64,000 nucleotides of DNA from Subtercola boreus (GCF_003399635.1 NZ_NBXB01000041.1:62001-126000); one strand, 5' to 3'. Numbered from the stretch's first letter, positions 1 through 8,566 are shown. Notes: generated from the sequence alone by a model not told the origin. Numbers and translations: made by a program.

Positions 1-158
1 AGGCGGTGCAGGTCGCGATCATCGCTGCGCTGTTCCCGCTTCTCGCACTGCTGCGTCGCCGCCGGCCCCGGATCGGGTTGTGGGCGACAGGTGCCCTCGC
101 CGTGGCGGTTTCTGTGTTCGGGCTCATCTGGTTCGTCGAACGCCTCGTGGACCTGTGA
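1..158 (+). CDS. C-terminal end of a membrane protein (5' truncated by window)
   Basis: The frame whose stop is the TGA at 156-158 is open to the left edge and encodes about 51 residues. They form a hydrophobic segment, an RRRRPR basic patch, a second hydrophobic helix and a short tail ending ERLVDL. This is two transmembrane helices with a basic loop, so an integral membrane protein. The layout would suit the end of a HupE/UreJ-type protein, but there is too little sequence to assign a family. Confidence 0.6.
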   Translation, partial: AVQVAIIAALFPLLALLRRRRPRIGLWATGALAVAVSVFGLIWFVERLVDL

Positions 159-226
159 GAAAGCCACACCGTTCATGTGAATCGGCTCAGAACATTTGCA
201 CTCGATCAACTACCCCAGCGACATCC

Positions 227-248
227 GTTCAACCGCCGTTCACTCCGC
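227..248 (+). promoter_or_regulatory. PHO-box-like direct repeat upstream of the phosphoesterase
   Basis: Two adjacent 11-base units, GTTCAACCGCC and GTTCACTCCGC, lie head to tail 63 bases before the phosphoesterase start. A third related word (GTTCATGTGAA) lies at 171-181. Actinobacterial PhoP boxes are built of 11-base GTTCA-type direct repeats, so PhoP control under phosphate limitation is a reasonable inference. No binding data can be seen here. Confidence 0.55.
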
Positions 249-310
249 GCCGAGAGCGTGAAGCAGTCAACCTGTTCCTTTCACGGGAACCCCAAGAGAA
301 CGGAAGACTC

Positions 311-2305
311 ATGTCCTCCCCCACAGCATTCACAGCAGGGCGGCGGCGCACCCGCTACCGCGCCGCCGTGATCCTGACCGCCGCAGCCCTCGTGGGCTGC
401 GTCTCGGTCGGCAGCGGCTTCGCTGCCCCCTCCGCATCGGCGGCCGAGACCGCGAACCTCACCGGGGTCATCCTCGGAGTCGGCGCGAGCGAATCGCAGC
501 GCATCGTGTCCTGGTACTCCTCGGCCGACACCAGCCAGCAGGTGCAGCTCGCACCGACCTCGGCGATCGTCGCGGGTGCGTTCCCGGCCGGCGCCCAGAC
601 GTTCGCAGCCATCGGCGCGGCGAACATCGCGACCAGCGGCGGCTACAACCGCCACGCCACCATCACCGGGCTCAGCGAGAACACGACGTACTCGTACCGG
701 GTCGGCTCGGAAGGCAACTGGTCTGCGGCCTACAGCTTCAAGACGCAGAGCTTCGACGGCAACTACGACTTCCTGTTCCTCGGCGATCCGCAGATCGGTT
801 CGTCGGGCAACGTGGCGAAGGATGGCGCTGGCTGGGCCGACACGCTCGCCGTCGCCACTGCCGCCAACCCGAACGCCGAACTGCTCGTCTCGGGCGGCGA
901 CCAAGTCGAGACCGCGAACACCGAGGCGCAGTGGGACTCGTTCCTCGCGCCCGACCAGCTGCGCCAGGTTCCCTACGCAGCGACGATCGGAAACCACGAC
1001 GTCGGCGGCAAGGCCTACGAGCAGCACCTCTCCACCCCGAACACCGACCGGTCAGCCGCCTACTATTCCAACGGCAACCCCGCGTCGGCCACCTCGGGCG
1101 GCGACTACTGGTACATCTACAAGGATGTTCTGTTCATCGACCTGAACAGCAACAGCTACTCGACCGCACAGGGTGGTGGCGGAGACGCCGCGCACGTCGG
1201 CTACGTCACCGACGTGGTCACCCAGCACGGCGCAGAGGCGAAGTACACGGTTCTCGTGTACCACCACTCGATCTACTCCGCGGCCGACCACGCGAAGGAC
1301 AGCGATGCCAAGGTGCGCCGCGTCGACTTCCCGACGACGTTCTCCAACCTCGGCGTCGACCTCGTTCTGCAGGGACACGACCACGTGTACACCCGCAGCT
1401 ACGAGATCAAGAACGGCATCAAGGCGAACCCGGCGGAACAGCCCGGCGCGAACGATGTGTTCCCCGGCCCCGGCGGCGTCATCTACGTGACGGCGAACAG
1501 CGCCTCCGGCTCGAAGTACTACGACATCACGGCTCCCGACAACTCCGGCACCACGGGTGCCGGCAACGGCGCCGACCCGCTGAACCCGTCGAACTACTGG
1601 TACAACTCCTCCGAGAACCAGGAGCACGTGCGCTCGTACGTCAAGGTGCAGGTGCAGGCCGATCAGCTCGTCGTGCAGAACGTGCGCTCCGGCACGTGCG
1701 CCGCGCCGAACGCTGCTGTCGAGCTCGGCAAGGTCGCGTGGTGTGGACCGAACAGCGGTGCGACCGCAGCGCAGCCCGTCGGTTCCGTCACCGACTCGGT
1801 CACGATCCACGCGAACCACGGTAGCGGCGAAGACATCCAGGTGACAGTTCCGACCGCCGCCCCGGGTGAATTCGGCTGGACGATCGACGGCGGCAACCGC
1901 CTCGTCGACCTCGGCACCGCGACCGAGGTGAACGGCCAGTACTTCCAGGCCGCCGGCTCGATCAACCCGATCGTCGTCTCTGACACCCGTCACACGCAGT
2001 CCCCGTGGTCGATCTCCGCATCGGTCGGCGACTTCCGCGACGGCACCGCCACCTTTTCGGGCAAGAACCTCGGCTGGACGCCGAAGATCGTCACCGCCGG
2101 GGCGGGTGCGACCGCTGGAGTCGCCATCCAGTCCGGCTACGACGGTGGCGACGGCCTCTCGGTCTCCCGCGGCCTCGGCTCGGCGACCCAGGGCCACGCC
2201 CGCGGAACCGCTTCGCTCGGCGCAGACCTCGACCTGAAGATCCCGGGCTCCGTCGACAAGGGAAGCTACCGCGCGACCCTGACGCTGACCGCGCTCAGCA
2301 GCTAG
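311..2305 (+). CDS. Secreted purple-acid-phosphatase-like metallophosphoesterase with C-terminal WxL-like domain
   Basis: This 664-residue exported phosphoesterase starts at ATG 311, which gives a normal signal peptide (basic RRRTRYR, hydrophobic core, cleavage near ASA-A at about residue 44). A fibronectin-like purple acid phosphatase N-domain precedes a calcineurin-like catalytic domain with the metal-binding blocks GDPQIG (about 158), GGDQ, GNHD (about 226), YHHS and GHDH (about 354). From about residue 490 there is a beta-rich domain with PWSIS and a final SYRATLTLTALS, resembling the two motifs of WxL cell-surface domains. The next gene encodes a DUF916 (WxL-interacting) protein, which supports a surface location. 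A PHO-box-like repeat upstream suggests phosphate scavenging. The exact substrate is unknown. Confidence 0.85.
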   Translation: MSSPTAFTAGRRRTRYRAAVILTAAALVGCVSVGSGFAAPSASAAETANLTGVILGVGASESQRIVSWYSSADTSQQVQLAPTSAIVAGAFPAGAQTFAAIGAANIATSGGYNRHATITGLSENTTYSYRVGSEGNWSAAYSFKTQSFDGNYDFLFLGDPQIGSSGNVAKDGAGWADTLAVATAANPNAELLVSGGDQVETANTEAQWDSFLAPDQLRQVPYAATIGNHDVGGKAYEQHLSTPNTDRSAAYYSNGNPASATSGGDYWYIYKDVLFIDLNSNSYSTAQGGGGDAAHVGYVTDVVTQHGAEAKYTVLVYHHSIYSAADHAKDSDAKVRRVDFPTTFSNLGVDLVLQGHDHVYTRSYEIKNGIKANPAEQPGANDVFPGPGGVIYVTANSASGSKYYDITAPDNSGTTGAGNGADPLNPSNYWYNSSENQEHVRSYVKVQVQADQLVVQNVRSGTCAAPNAAVELGKVAWCGPNSGATAAQPVGSVTDSVTIHANHGSGEDIQVTVPTAAPGEFGWTIDGGNRLVDLGTATEVNGQYFQAAGSINPIVVSDTRHTQSPWSISASVGDFRDGTATFSGKNLGWTPKIVTAGAGATAGVAIQSGYDGGDGLSVSRGLGSATQGHARGTASLGADLDLKIPGSVDKGSYRATLTLTALSS

Positions 2306-2324
2306 GCAGCAGCACCTGAACGGC

Positions 2325-2364
2325 CCCGGTGGGGTGTGCGCCTGTCGGCATGCACCCCACCGGG
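2325..2364. terminator. Hairpin between phosphoesterase and DUF916 genes
   Basis: CCCGGTGGGGTG (2325-2336) pairs perfectly with CACCCCACCGGG (2353-2364), giving a 12-bp stem and a 16-base loop 20 bases after the phosphoesterase stop. There is no clear T-run after it. It may terminate or attenuate transcription between two functionally linked genes, or stabilise the upstream mRNA. Confidence 0.6.
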
Positions 2365-2392
2365 CATTCGCTCTTAACCCCCCAAGGACATC

Positions 2393-3472
2393 ATGAACGT
2401 GCACAGATCAGCCCGCTCCCTCCTCTCCACAGTGGCGGTCGCGGTGGCGGTCGCCACCCTCTCCCTCATCGGCGTCATCGGGATGCCCGCCGGGGTCGCC
2501 CACGCCGAGGGGGATGATGTGACGTGGACCGTGCGCACGGCATCCAACCAGTACGGCGCAGAGCGCACCGGCTACAACTACGCGATCACCCCCGGCGCCT
2601 CGGTCGACGATGCCCTGGTCGTGGCGAACCACGGTGACACCGCCGTGGTTCTCGGAGTGTACGCCGCCGACGGGTACACCACCGAGAGCGGGCAGTTCGA
2701 CCTCGTCGTGGCCGGAACGCAGTCCGTCGGCGTGGGTGCCTGGGTCGCGAGCGGCACCGACCACATCACCGTCGCGCCGGGCGAGACCACCGAGTTCCCC
2801 TTCACCCTCGCGGTGCCCGCCAATGCGACCCCCGGCGACTACTCCGGCGGTATCGTCACCTCGCTCACGCAGCCCGGCACCGAGAACGGCATCACCGTCG
2901 ACCGCCGGCTCGGCATCAAGATCACCCTGCGCGTGGGCGGCGACCTCGCCCCCGCCCTCGCCGTGGAGAACATGCACGTCGACTGGAACGGCGGCCTCAA
3001 CCCGTTCGCCGGCGGCGACGCGACGATCGGTTACACGCTCCACAACGCGGGCAACGCGGTTCTCTCGGCCCAGCAGTCGGCCTCGGTGGCCGGCCCGTTC
3101 GGCTGGTTCGGCGCGTCCGCTGGGACTCTGGATGCTCCCCCGCAGCTGCTCCCCGGCGAAAGCTGGAACGTGTCGGTGCCGGTGCGGGACGTCCCCGCAT
3201 CGTTCTGGCTGGGCGCGTCGGCGAGCGTGGTACCCGTGGTGATCGACGCGTCGGGTTCGACGACCGACCTCGACCCGGTGACCGCGTCGGCGTCGGGTTG
3301 GGCGGTGCCGTGGATGCTGCTGGTGGTCGTGCTCGTGCTCGCCGCGCTGATCGTGCTGGGTGTGCGCCTCCGCCGCCGCCGTGCGGCGTCGCGCCTCGCC
3401 GCGGAGGACGCGCGCGTGCAGGCCGCGGTCGCCTCGGCGCTCGAGTCGTCGCGCGAGGGCGCCGCGCTGTAG
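2393..3472 (+). CDS. DUF916 (WxL-interacting-protein-like) membrane-anchored surface protein
   Basis: This 359-residue protein has a signal peptide (cleavage near AHA-E, about 39), an extracellular beta-rich region containing DVTWTVRTASNQ and a long stretch typical of actinobacterial DUF916 proteins. A single transmembrane helix follows at about 301-325, then a basic RLRRRR stop-transfer and a cytoplasmic tail. DUF916 proteins in Firmicutes bind peptidoglycan and partner with WxL-domain proteins. Here it follows a protein with a WxL-like C-terminus by 88 bases. AAGGA lies eight bases before the ATG. The role as anchor or partner for the phosphoesterase is inferred. Confidence 0.8.
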   Translation: MNVHRSARSLLSTVAVAVAVATLSLIGVIGMPAGVAHAEGDDVTWTVRTASNQYGAERTGYNYAITPGASVDDALVVANHGDTAVVLGVYAADGYTTESGQFDLVVAGTQSVGVGAWVASGTDHITVAPGETTEFPFTLAVPANATPGDYSGGIVTSLTQPGTENGITVDRRLGIKITLRVGGDLAPALAVENMHVDWNGGLNPFAGGDATIGYTLHNAGNAVLSAQQSASVAGPFGWFGASAGTLDAPPQLLPGESWNVSVPVRDVPASFWLGASASVVPVVIDASGSTTDLDPVTASASGWAVPWMLLVVVLVLAALIVLGVRLRRRRAASRLAAEDARVQAAVASALESSREGAAL

Positions 3473-3522
3473 CGCGCCCCGTCCCCGCACGCGCCCCGCC
3501 CTCGCGCGCCGTCGAATCGATT

Positions 3523-3578
3523 CGAGAGGACGCAAACTGCTCTGAATCCCCGCGATTCGAGCACTTTGCGTCCTCTCG
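3523..3578. terminator. Long intergenic hairpin between convergent genes
   Basis: The left arm at 3523-3548 (begins CGAGAGGACGCAAA) is the reverse complement of 3554-3578 except for one mismatch and one bulge, so a stem of about 25 bp closes a loop of five bases. It lies between the convergent DUF916 and marR genes and can serve both as terminator. No T-tract follows on either side. Confidence 0.65.
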
Positions 3579-3678
3579 TCGGCCGCCCGGTGGGAGCCGG
3601 GACGGCGGGGTGGCGTGAGGGCTGCGGGCGGCATGGGAGCAGGATCCGCGGGGGCGGGGGCGGGGGCGGGCGGGCGGG

Positions 3679-4182
3679 TCAGCCCCGGTCGGCCCGAGGC
3701 AGCTCGAAGGCGGCGAGCCAGCCGGCGAGCAGCACCTCGAGCGCAGGGCGGTCGGCCGCCGGCACGAGGTCGACGAGCCGGCGCTCGTTCGCCATGTGCT
3801 CCGTGAACGCCGCGTCGATCACCTCACGCCCGCGGGCGGTCAGCGCCACCACGCGCCGCCGCCCGTCACCCTCCGCCACACGGCGCACCACGAGGCCCCC
3901 GGCCACGAGCCGGTCGAGGCGTTTCGTCATCGCCCCGGTCGTCACCATCGTGTGTTCGGCGAGCTCGCCGGGTGCCCGTTCGAACGGCTCACCCGCACGC
4001 CGCAGAGCTGCGAGCACGTCGAACTCGCCCTCCCCCAGACCGTGCCGCTCGTAGACGACGGTCAGCTCAGCCGTGAGGTGCGCTGCGAGCCGGTGCAGCC
4101 GGCCGATCACCCCCTGCGGTGACACGTCGAGGTCGGGGCGCTCGCGCCGCCATTCCGCCTGGATGCCTGAAACCCGATCCAT
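3679..4182 (-). CDS. MarR-family transcriptional regulator
   Basis: About 167 residues with a winged-helix fold of the MarR type: an N-terminal helix pair, then a recognition region around APGELAEHTMVTTGAMTKRLDRLV, and the wing motif GDGRRRVVALTARG with the typical DGR(R) signature. ATG 4182 is chosen as start; a GTG two codons upstream (4188) is an alternative. It is divergent from an EamA exporter, and a 28-bp near-perfect palindrome fills the gap, so it very likely controls itself and the exporter. Confidence 0.85.
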   Translation of the reverse strand: MDRVSGIQAEWRRERPDLDVSPQGVIGRLHRLAAHLTAELTVVYERHGLGEGEFDVLAALRRAGEPFERAPGELAEHTMVTTGAMTKRLDRLVAGGLVVRRVAEGDGRRRVVALTARGREVIDAAFTEHMANERRLVDLVPAADRPALEVLLAGWLAAFELPRADRG

Positions 4183-4192
4183 GTTCACACTC

Positions 4193-4220
4193 GACTATAA
4201 CTTCCGGGGAAGCTATAGTC
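4193..4220. promoter_or_regulatory. Palindromic operator between marR and eamA-type gene
   Basis: GACTATAACTTCC, a GG spacer and GGAAGCTATAGTC form two 13-base half-sites with one mismatch. The palindrome occupies nearly the whole gap between the two divergent genes. MarR dimers bind this kind of site, so it is the expected operator; the right half GGAAG may also double as ribosome binding site of the exporter. Confidence 0.8.
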
Positions 4221-4226
4221 ACTTCC

Positions 4227-5180
4227 ATGGAAGATACCGGCCTTCGGATGACCTCCCGCCCCGTCGCCTGGCGGTGGTTGCTCATCACCGCCATCGCGCC
4301 GATCGCGTGGGGCTCTAACTACTACGTGACGCGCCAGTTCCTGCCGCTCGATCATCCGCTCTGGGGCGCTGTGCTTCGTGCCCTGCCCGCCGGAGCGCTG
4401 CTGCTCGCGCTGGCCCGAGCCCGTCCGCACGGATCGTGGTGGTGGAAGTCGGTCGTGCTCGGCGCGCTCAACGTGGGCGCATTCTTCGTGCTGGTCTACC
4501 GCGCGTCGCAGCTCCTGCCGTCGAGCATCGCGTCCACCGTCATGGCGACCTCCGCGGCGGTGCTCATGCTGGTGGCGTGGCCGCTGCTGCGGGACCGGCC
4601 GACCCTCTTCCCGCTGCTCGGCGCTCTGGTCGGGTTCGTCGGGGTCGGCACGATGCTGCTCGGCGGCACCGCAGGCGTCGAACTCGCCGGGGTGCTCGCG
4701 TCCCTCGCCGCGATGCTGCTGTCGTCATTCGGTTTCGTGCTCACGAAGAAGTGGGCTGTCGAACAGAAGACCCTGGCGGTCACCTCGTGGCAGTTGATCG
4801 CCGGCGGGCTGATGGTGCTGCCCTTCGCGCTGCTCGTCGAGGGGGCTCCACCTGTGATAGACGGCACCGCGGCCCTCGCCTTCGGCTACGTGAGCGTGGT
4901 CGCGACCGCGGTCGCCTTCGTCGCGTGGTTCACGGGGCTCCGCCACCTGCCGGCCGGCACCGTCGGCCTGGTGGGGCTGCTCAACCCGGTCACCGGCGTG
5001 CTGCTCGGCACCCTGCTGGCCGCCGAGCCCTTCGGCCCGCGCCAGGCGATCGGCACCGCGCTGGTCGTGGCCGGAGTACTGCTCGGCCAGCGCCGGAGGC
5101 GAGGGGCCCCGGCGGGGCGGGAGGCGCGCGGCGGGGGGCGGGTCAGCCCGCCGACACCGGCACCGCGAACGAGATCGTGA
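4227..5180 (+). CDS. EamA/DMT-family transporter
   Basis: 317 residues with about ten hydrophobic helices in two EamA repeats (first around PIAWGSNYYVTRQFLP, second around SLAAMLLSSFGFVLTKKW to GLRHLPAGTVGLVGLLNPV). This is the drug/metabolite transporter superfamily, usually exporters of amino acids or small metabolites. Start ATG 4227 lies seven bases after the MarR operator; ATG 4248 is an alternative. The C-terminus overlaps the convergent downstream gene by 38 bases. Substrate unknown; the divergent MarR gene suggests induction by a small ligand. Confidence 0.82.
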   Translation: MEDTGLRMTSRPVAWRWLLITAIAPIAWGSNYYVTRQFLPLDHPLWGAVLRALPAGALLLALARARPHGSWWWKSVVLGALNVGAFFVLVYRASQLLPSSIASTVMATSAAVLMLVAWPLLRDRPTLFPLLGALVGFVGVGTMLLGGTAGVELAGVLASLAAMLLSSFGFVLTKKWAVEQKTLAVTSWQLIAGGLMVLPFALLVEGAPPVIDGTAALAFGYVSVVATAVAFVAWFTGLRHLPAGTVGLVGLLNPVTGVLLGTLLAAEPFGPRQAIGTALVVAGVLLGQRRRRGAPAGREARGGGRVSPPTPAPRTRS

Positions 5181-5595
5181 CTCCGCCGACCGTCGCCGAG
5201 CCCGTGACGGTGCCGTAGGCAGCGACGATCACCAGCGGGAAGGCGTAGCCGTCGGTGATCGTGTACGACGCCAGCGTCGGGCTCGAGTAGCCCTCGCCAT
5301 CCGGGTCGAACGACGCCGTGTTGGTGTCGTTCAGAGTGACCGTCAGCACTCCGCTCGCCAACGGTGCCCCGTTCTCGGAGACCGTGAAGACCAGCGGAAC
5401 CGAGTCGCCGATGCCGGCGGCGATGGGGTCGGGCGGGGTGATCGTCGCTGCAGCGCCCGACGCGGCCAACGCTGGCACGCCCACAGCGAGGGCGATGACC
5501 GGCATGCTCCAGGCAGCCGCGCGCATCACCGCACGACGGCTGGGCGACCATCCGTTCGCGAGGTCATCAGGGTCGGTCGATGGCGCGTTGTGCAT
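5143..5595 (-). CDS. Secreted Ig-like-fold protein, probable Tat signal
   Basis: 150 residues. The N-terminus has SRRAVMRAAAW followed by a hydrophobic stretch and an AxA-type cleavage site, which looks like a Tat signal. The mature part (about 100 residues) is a single beta-sandwich-like domain with alternating small and hydrophobic residues, similar to bacterial Ig-like domains. AGGAGAG lies seven bases before the ATG. It precedes the lamin-tail protein gene's far end; both are surface proteins. No enzymatic motif is visible, so the function is unknown. Confidence 0.7.
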   Translation of the reverse strand: MHNAPSTDPDDLANGWSPSRRAVMRAAAWSMPVIALAVGVPALAASGAAATITPPDPIAAGIGDSVPLVFTVSENGAPLASGVLTVTLNDTNTASFDPDGEGYSSPTLASYTITDGYAFPLVIVAAYGTVTGSATVGGVTISFAVPVSAG

Positions 5596-5663
5596 GATTT
5601 CTCTCTCCTGGTGTGCCGGTTGGTCTGGTGGCGCGACGCCACGGTGACGCTGCAGTGACGCCG

Positions 5664-8384
5664 TCAGTTCGCCGCGGTGGCCGCATACGGCGCCGCAAAG
5701 CTGCGCTGGCCGGCATCACCCGTGAGCACGACGGTGGCCGACCCGGCCGCCACCGCTGCCACGTACGTCTTGAAGGTCTGCGCGACGGTGGCGCCGGGTG
5801 CGACGGCCGTGAAGGTCTTCGTTCCGTAGGTCGACTTCAGCAGAACCGTGACCGGCACCGTCGAGGTGTTCGTCGCTGTCACCGTGAGCGAGACCTTGCC
5901 TGCCACGACAGCCGTCGACGCCGCCACAGTCGCCGTGAGTGCGGCGGCCGGCGCGGCGACGGTGATCGTGGGCAGCGCGATCGTCGTCGACCCCGAGCGT
6001 GCGGCCTTGAGCACGACCGAGCCGGGAGCTGTCCCGACGACGACCGGTGCCAGGGCGATCCCGGCCGAGTTCGTGATGACACCCGTAGAGGTCGCCCCGC
6101 CCGCGAACGTGCCCGGGCCGGTGATCTGGAAGGTGATCCTGATGCCGACCACCGGACTGAGGTTCGCGTCGACCAGCCGTGCGCCGAGGCCCGAAACGGT
6201 GCCGTTCGGCTCGATGGTGCGCGCGACGCCCTGCGGCTGCAGGGTCAGGATGCCCGTGGGGGCGGTCGCGGAGGCCGAGAGCGTCTGCACCGAGCTGACG
6301 ACCCCCGCGACATCCGTTGCCCGGTAGCGCACGGTGTGGGCGTTGCCGTCGAGCACCACCGGAGCGCTGTAGAGGGACCACGCGGTGGCCGTGTCGAGCT
6401 GGTACTCGATGGTGGCGACGCCCGATCCGGAGTCCGTCGCCGACAGCGTGAGCGCGCGACCCGTGAGCGCCGCCGAGACCACCGGTGCGGTTGTATCGGG
6501 AATGACGGTGCAGTTCACCGTGCCGCTCCGGAGCGCGGAGCCCTGATCGTTCGTGTCGTCCGACCAGAAGGCCGGCTTCTGACCGGCGACGCACTCGGCC
6601 TGCGGTGCGAGGGCGAATCCCTCGTTGTTGTAGTTCGGCATGCCGGAGGGGCGGTCATAGACGTGGGTCACCGCGAAGTGGCCCTTGTTCGTGCCTGACT
6701 GTGCGATCTCGAGGATCGCCGACTGCCCGTTGCAGGTGTCGTCGCAGACCGCCCAGAGGCGGCTCGTCTCCTGTTCGAACTCGAGATCCATCACGCCCGT
6801 GAAGCCGCTCGCGATCGTGGCGACGCGGGTGTAGCCGCCGGTCACCTGGTTGAGGGCGTAGGCGTAGACCGCACCGTTCGCTTCGAGGCCGACGAAGAAG
6901 AGCCCGTTGCCGTGATCGGCGTAGGTCGCAGGGTTGTAGGCGGCGCCGGTCTTCTCGTCGACGAAACCCTTCGAGGTGAGGAAGGAGTCGGAGAGCCAGG
7001 AGATCGCCTCGAGTCCGCTGTTGGGTGCCACGGCCGGCAGGTCGGCGGTGAGGTTCCACTCCATGGTGGCGTTCAGGCTGGTAGCACCGTTGGTCGCTGC
7101 GCCTGTCGCGTCGAACTTCAGCACCGAGGGGCGGCTGACCGCGCTCACGCTGTTGTTGCGCTCGGTCGACACGAAGGCGCCGCCCGAGGGGCCCGCGCCG
7201 GTGAAGGTCACACCTTCGGCATCCGGATCGCCCGTGCCGTCGGCGTAGTGCAGCGCCTTGCCGGCCGCAAAGGCCCCCGTGCCGGAGGTGTCGGAGACCC
7301 ACGCGCTGCCGTTGTACGTCAGTTTGTAGAGCGTGCTCGGCCCGTTCTTCACGGCCCAGAGGGTTCCGCGGGCGCTGGTGCCCGACGGGTCGTAGGCGAG
7401 GCCGCTCAGGTTGCCGCCGATGACGCCGTTCTGGTCTGCGGTGGCGATGGATGACGCACCCGGCCAGGCTTCGGCCGTCGGGCCGGTCGGCGTGGTCGGC
7501 GGGGCCTGGCCGCAGTCGTTGGCCGCGCCCTTGGTCGACGTCGTGGTCGCCTGGAACGCGCCGGTGCCGTCGGGGCAGCGTCCGTATGTCGTGCTCGCGT
7601 GCGCCGTCCAGGTGTAGGCGTCGATGAGTGTCGTGCCGTTGGGCGCGAAGAACCGGGCCGAGTCGGATGCGCCCAATCCGTAGGCGGTCTCCACATCGAG
7701 CGCGAGGTACCCCTTCGGGGCGATGCTCGTGCCCGCAGGGATGGTGAACACGTGCGTGTCGTCGTTGTCCTTGATGATGTAGCCCGCGACATCCAGAGCC
7801 ACCGCCGAGGTGTTGACGAGCTCGGCCCAGTCACCGGGAGTGCCGCCGCTCGACTCGACCTCGTTGATCTTCACCGAGGTGGCCACGGTCGGGGCAGGCG
7901 GTGTGCAGCTGTTCGCCGCACCCTTTGTCGAGGCGAGGGTCGTGGTGAAGGCACCGGTGCCGTCAGGGCAGCGGCCGTACGTAGGGCTTGCGTGCGACGT
8001 CCATGTGTACGAGTCGACGAGGGTCGTGCCGTCGGGCGCGAAGAGCCGGGCGGAGTCGGATGCGCCCAGCCCGTAAGCGGTCTCGACATCGAGCGCGAGG
8101 AAGCCGTTCGCCGCGATTGTCGTGTTCGCGGCGATCGTGAACACGTGCGTGTCGTCGTTGTCCTTGACGATGTAGCCCGACAGGTCCACCGGCGTCGCGG
8201 CGGTGTTCGCGAGCTCCACCCAGTCGCCCGGCGTGCCGCCGCTGGACTCGACCTCGTTGATCTTCACGCTGCTCGCGACGGGAACGGCGGTCGCCGCGGT
8301 CGCCGTCTGGAGTCCGACGAACGGCGACGCCAGAACGGCGGCGGCAAGAACGATCCCGACAGGGAAACGCCAACGGGCAGGCAC
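5664..8384 (-). CDS. Secreted multidomain protein: two lamin-tail domains, phytase-like propeller, Ig-like C-terminus
   Basis: About 906 residues from GTG 8384, where GAGGAAG lies 11 bases upstream; GTG 8396 is too close to that site. A signal peptide is followed by two near-identical lamin tail domains, each opening with SVKINEVESSGGTPGDW and containing DNDDTHVFTI and LALDVETAYGLGASDSAR. The centre (QNGVIGGNLSGLAYDPSG to NYNNEGFALAP) resembles esterase-like/phytase-like beta-propellers. An OmpL47-like repeat (IEYQLDTATAWSLYSAPV) and Ig-like domains end the protein. Proteins of this class are extracellular and often occur with phosphatases or nucleases. The exact activity cannot be called. 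Confidence 0.8.
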   Translation of the reverse strand: MPARWRFPVGIVLAAAVLASPFVGLQTATAATAVPVASSVKINEVESSGGTPGDWVELANTAATPVDLSGYIVKDNDDTHVFTIAANTTIAANGFLALDVETAYGLGASDSARLFAPDGTTLVDSYTWTSHASPTYGRCPDGTGAFTTTLASTKGAANSCTPPAPTVATSVKINEVESSGGTPGDWAELVNTSAVALDVAGYIIKDNDDTHVFTIPAGTSIAPKGYLALDVETAYGLGASDSARFFAPNGTTLIDAYTWTAHASTTYGRCPDGTGAFQATTTSTKGAANDCGQAPPTTPTGPTAEAWPGASSIATADQNGVIGGNLSGLAYDPSGTSARGTLWAVKNGPSTLYKLTYNGSAWVSDTSGTGAFAAGKALHYADGTGDPDAEGVTFTGAGPSGGAFVSTERNNSVSAVSRPSVLKFDATGAATNGATSLNATMEWNLTADLPAVAPNSGLEAISWLSDSFLTSKGFVDEKTGAAYNPATYADHGNGLFFVGLEANGAVYAYALNQVTGGYTRVATIASGFTGVMDLEFEQETSRLWAVCDDTCNGQSAILEIAQSGTNKGHFAVTHVYDRPSGMPNYNNEGFALAPQAECVAGQKPAFWSDDTNDQGSALRSGTVNCTVIPDTTAPVVSAALTGRALTLSATDSGSGVATIEYQLDTATAWSLYSAPVVLDGNAHTVRYRATDVAGVVSSVQTLSASATAPTGILTLQPQGVARTIEPNGTVSGLGARLVDANLSPVVGIRITFQITGPGTFAGGATSTGVITNSAGIALAPVVVGTAPGSVVLKAARSGSTTIALPTITVAAPAAALTATVAASTAVVAGKVSLTVTATNTSTVPVTVLLKSTYGTKTFTAVAPGATVAQTFKTYVAAVAAGSATVVLTGDAGQRSFAAPYAATAAN

Positions 8385-8548
8385 GATGCTTCTCACTTCC
8401 TCGGGAGGCGCGCGGTCGCTCTCCCCTCGCAGAGCATCCCGGCTCCGGGCATCCGTCACCTTGACGCCGGGTGAACGGCCGGTGCCGCACGCCTGGGCGG
8501 CATGCCGGTTCCTCAGCACTCGAAGGGAAGCTTCACCAGCTAGGCTTT

Positions 8549-8563
8549 TCGTAATACGATAAT
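8549..8563 (+). promoter_or_regulatory. Promoter and operator of the BrnT-like toxin operon
   Basis: TCGTAATACGA (8549-8559) is a perfect odd palindrome and overlaps a -10-like GATAAT (8558-8563). The first possible start codons (GTG 8567 and 8573) come 4-10 bases later, so the message may be leaderless. A ribbon-helix-helix antitoxin would be expected to bind this palindrome and repress its own operon. Confidence 0.5.
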
Positions 8564-8566
8564 CAG

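Noticed and set aside
5613-6698. A plus-strand frame of 361 codons opposite the lamin-tail gene
   Set aside because: Antisense to the Ig-like end of a recognisable protein; low-complexity Arg-rich translation.
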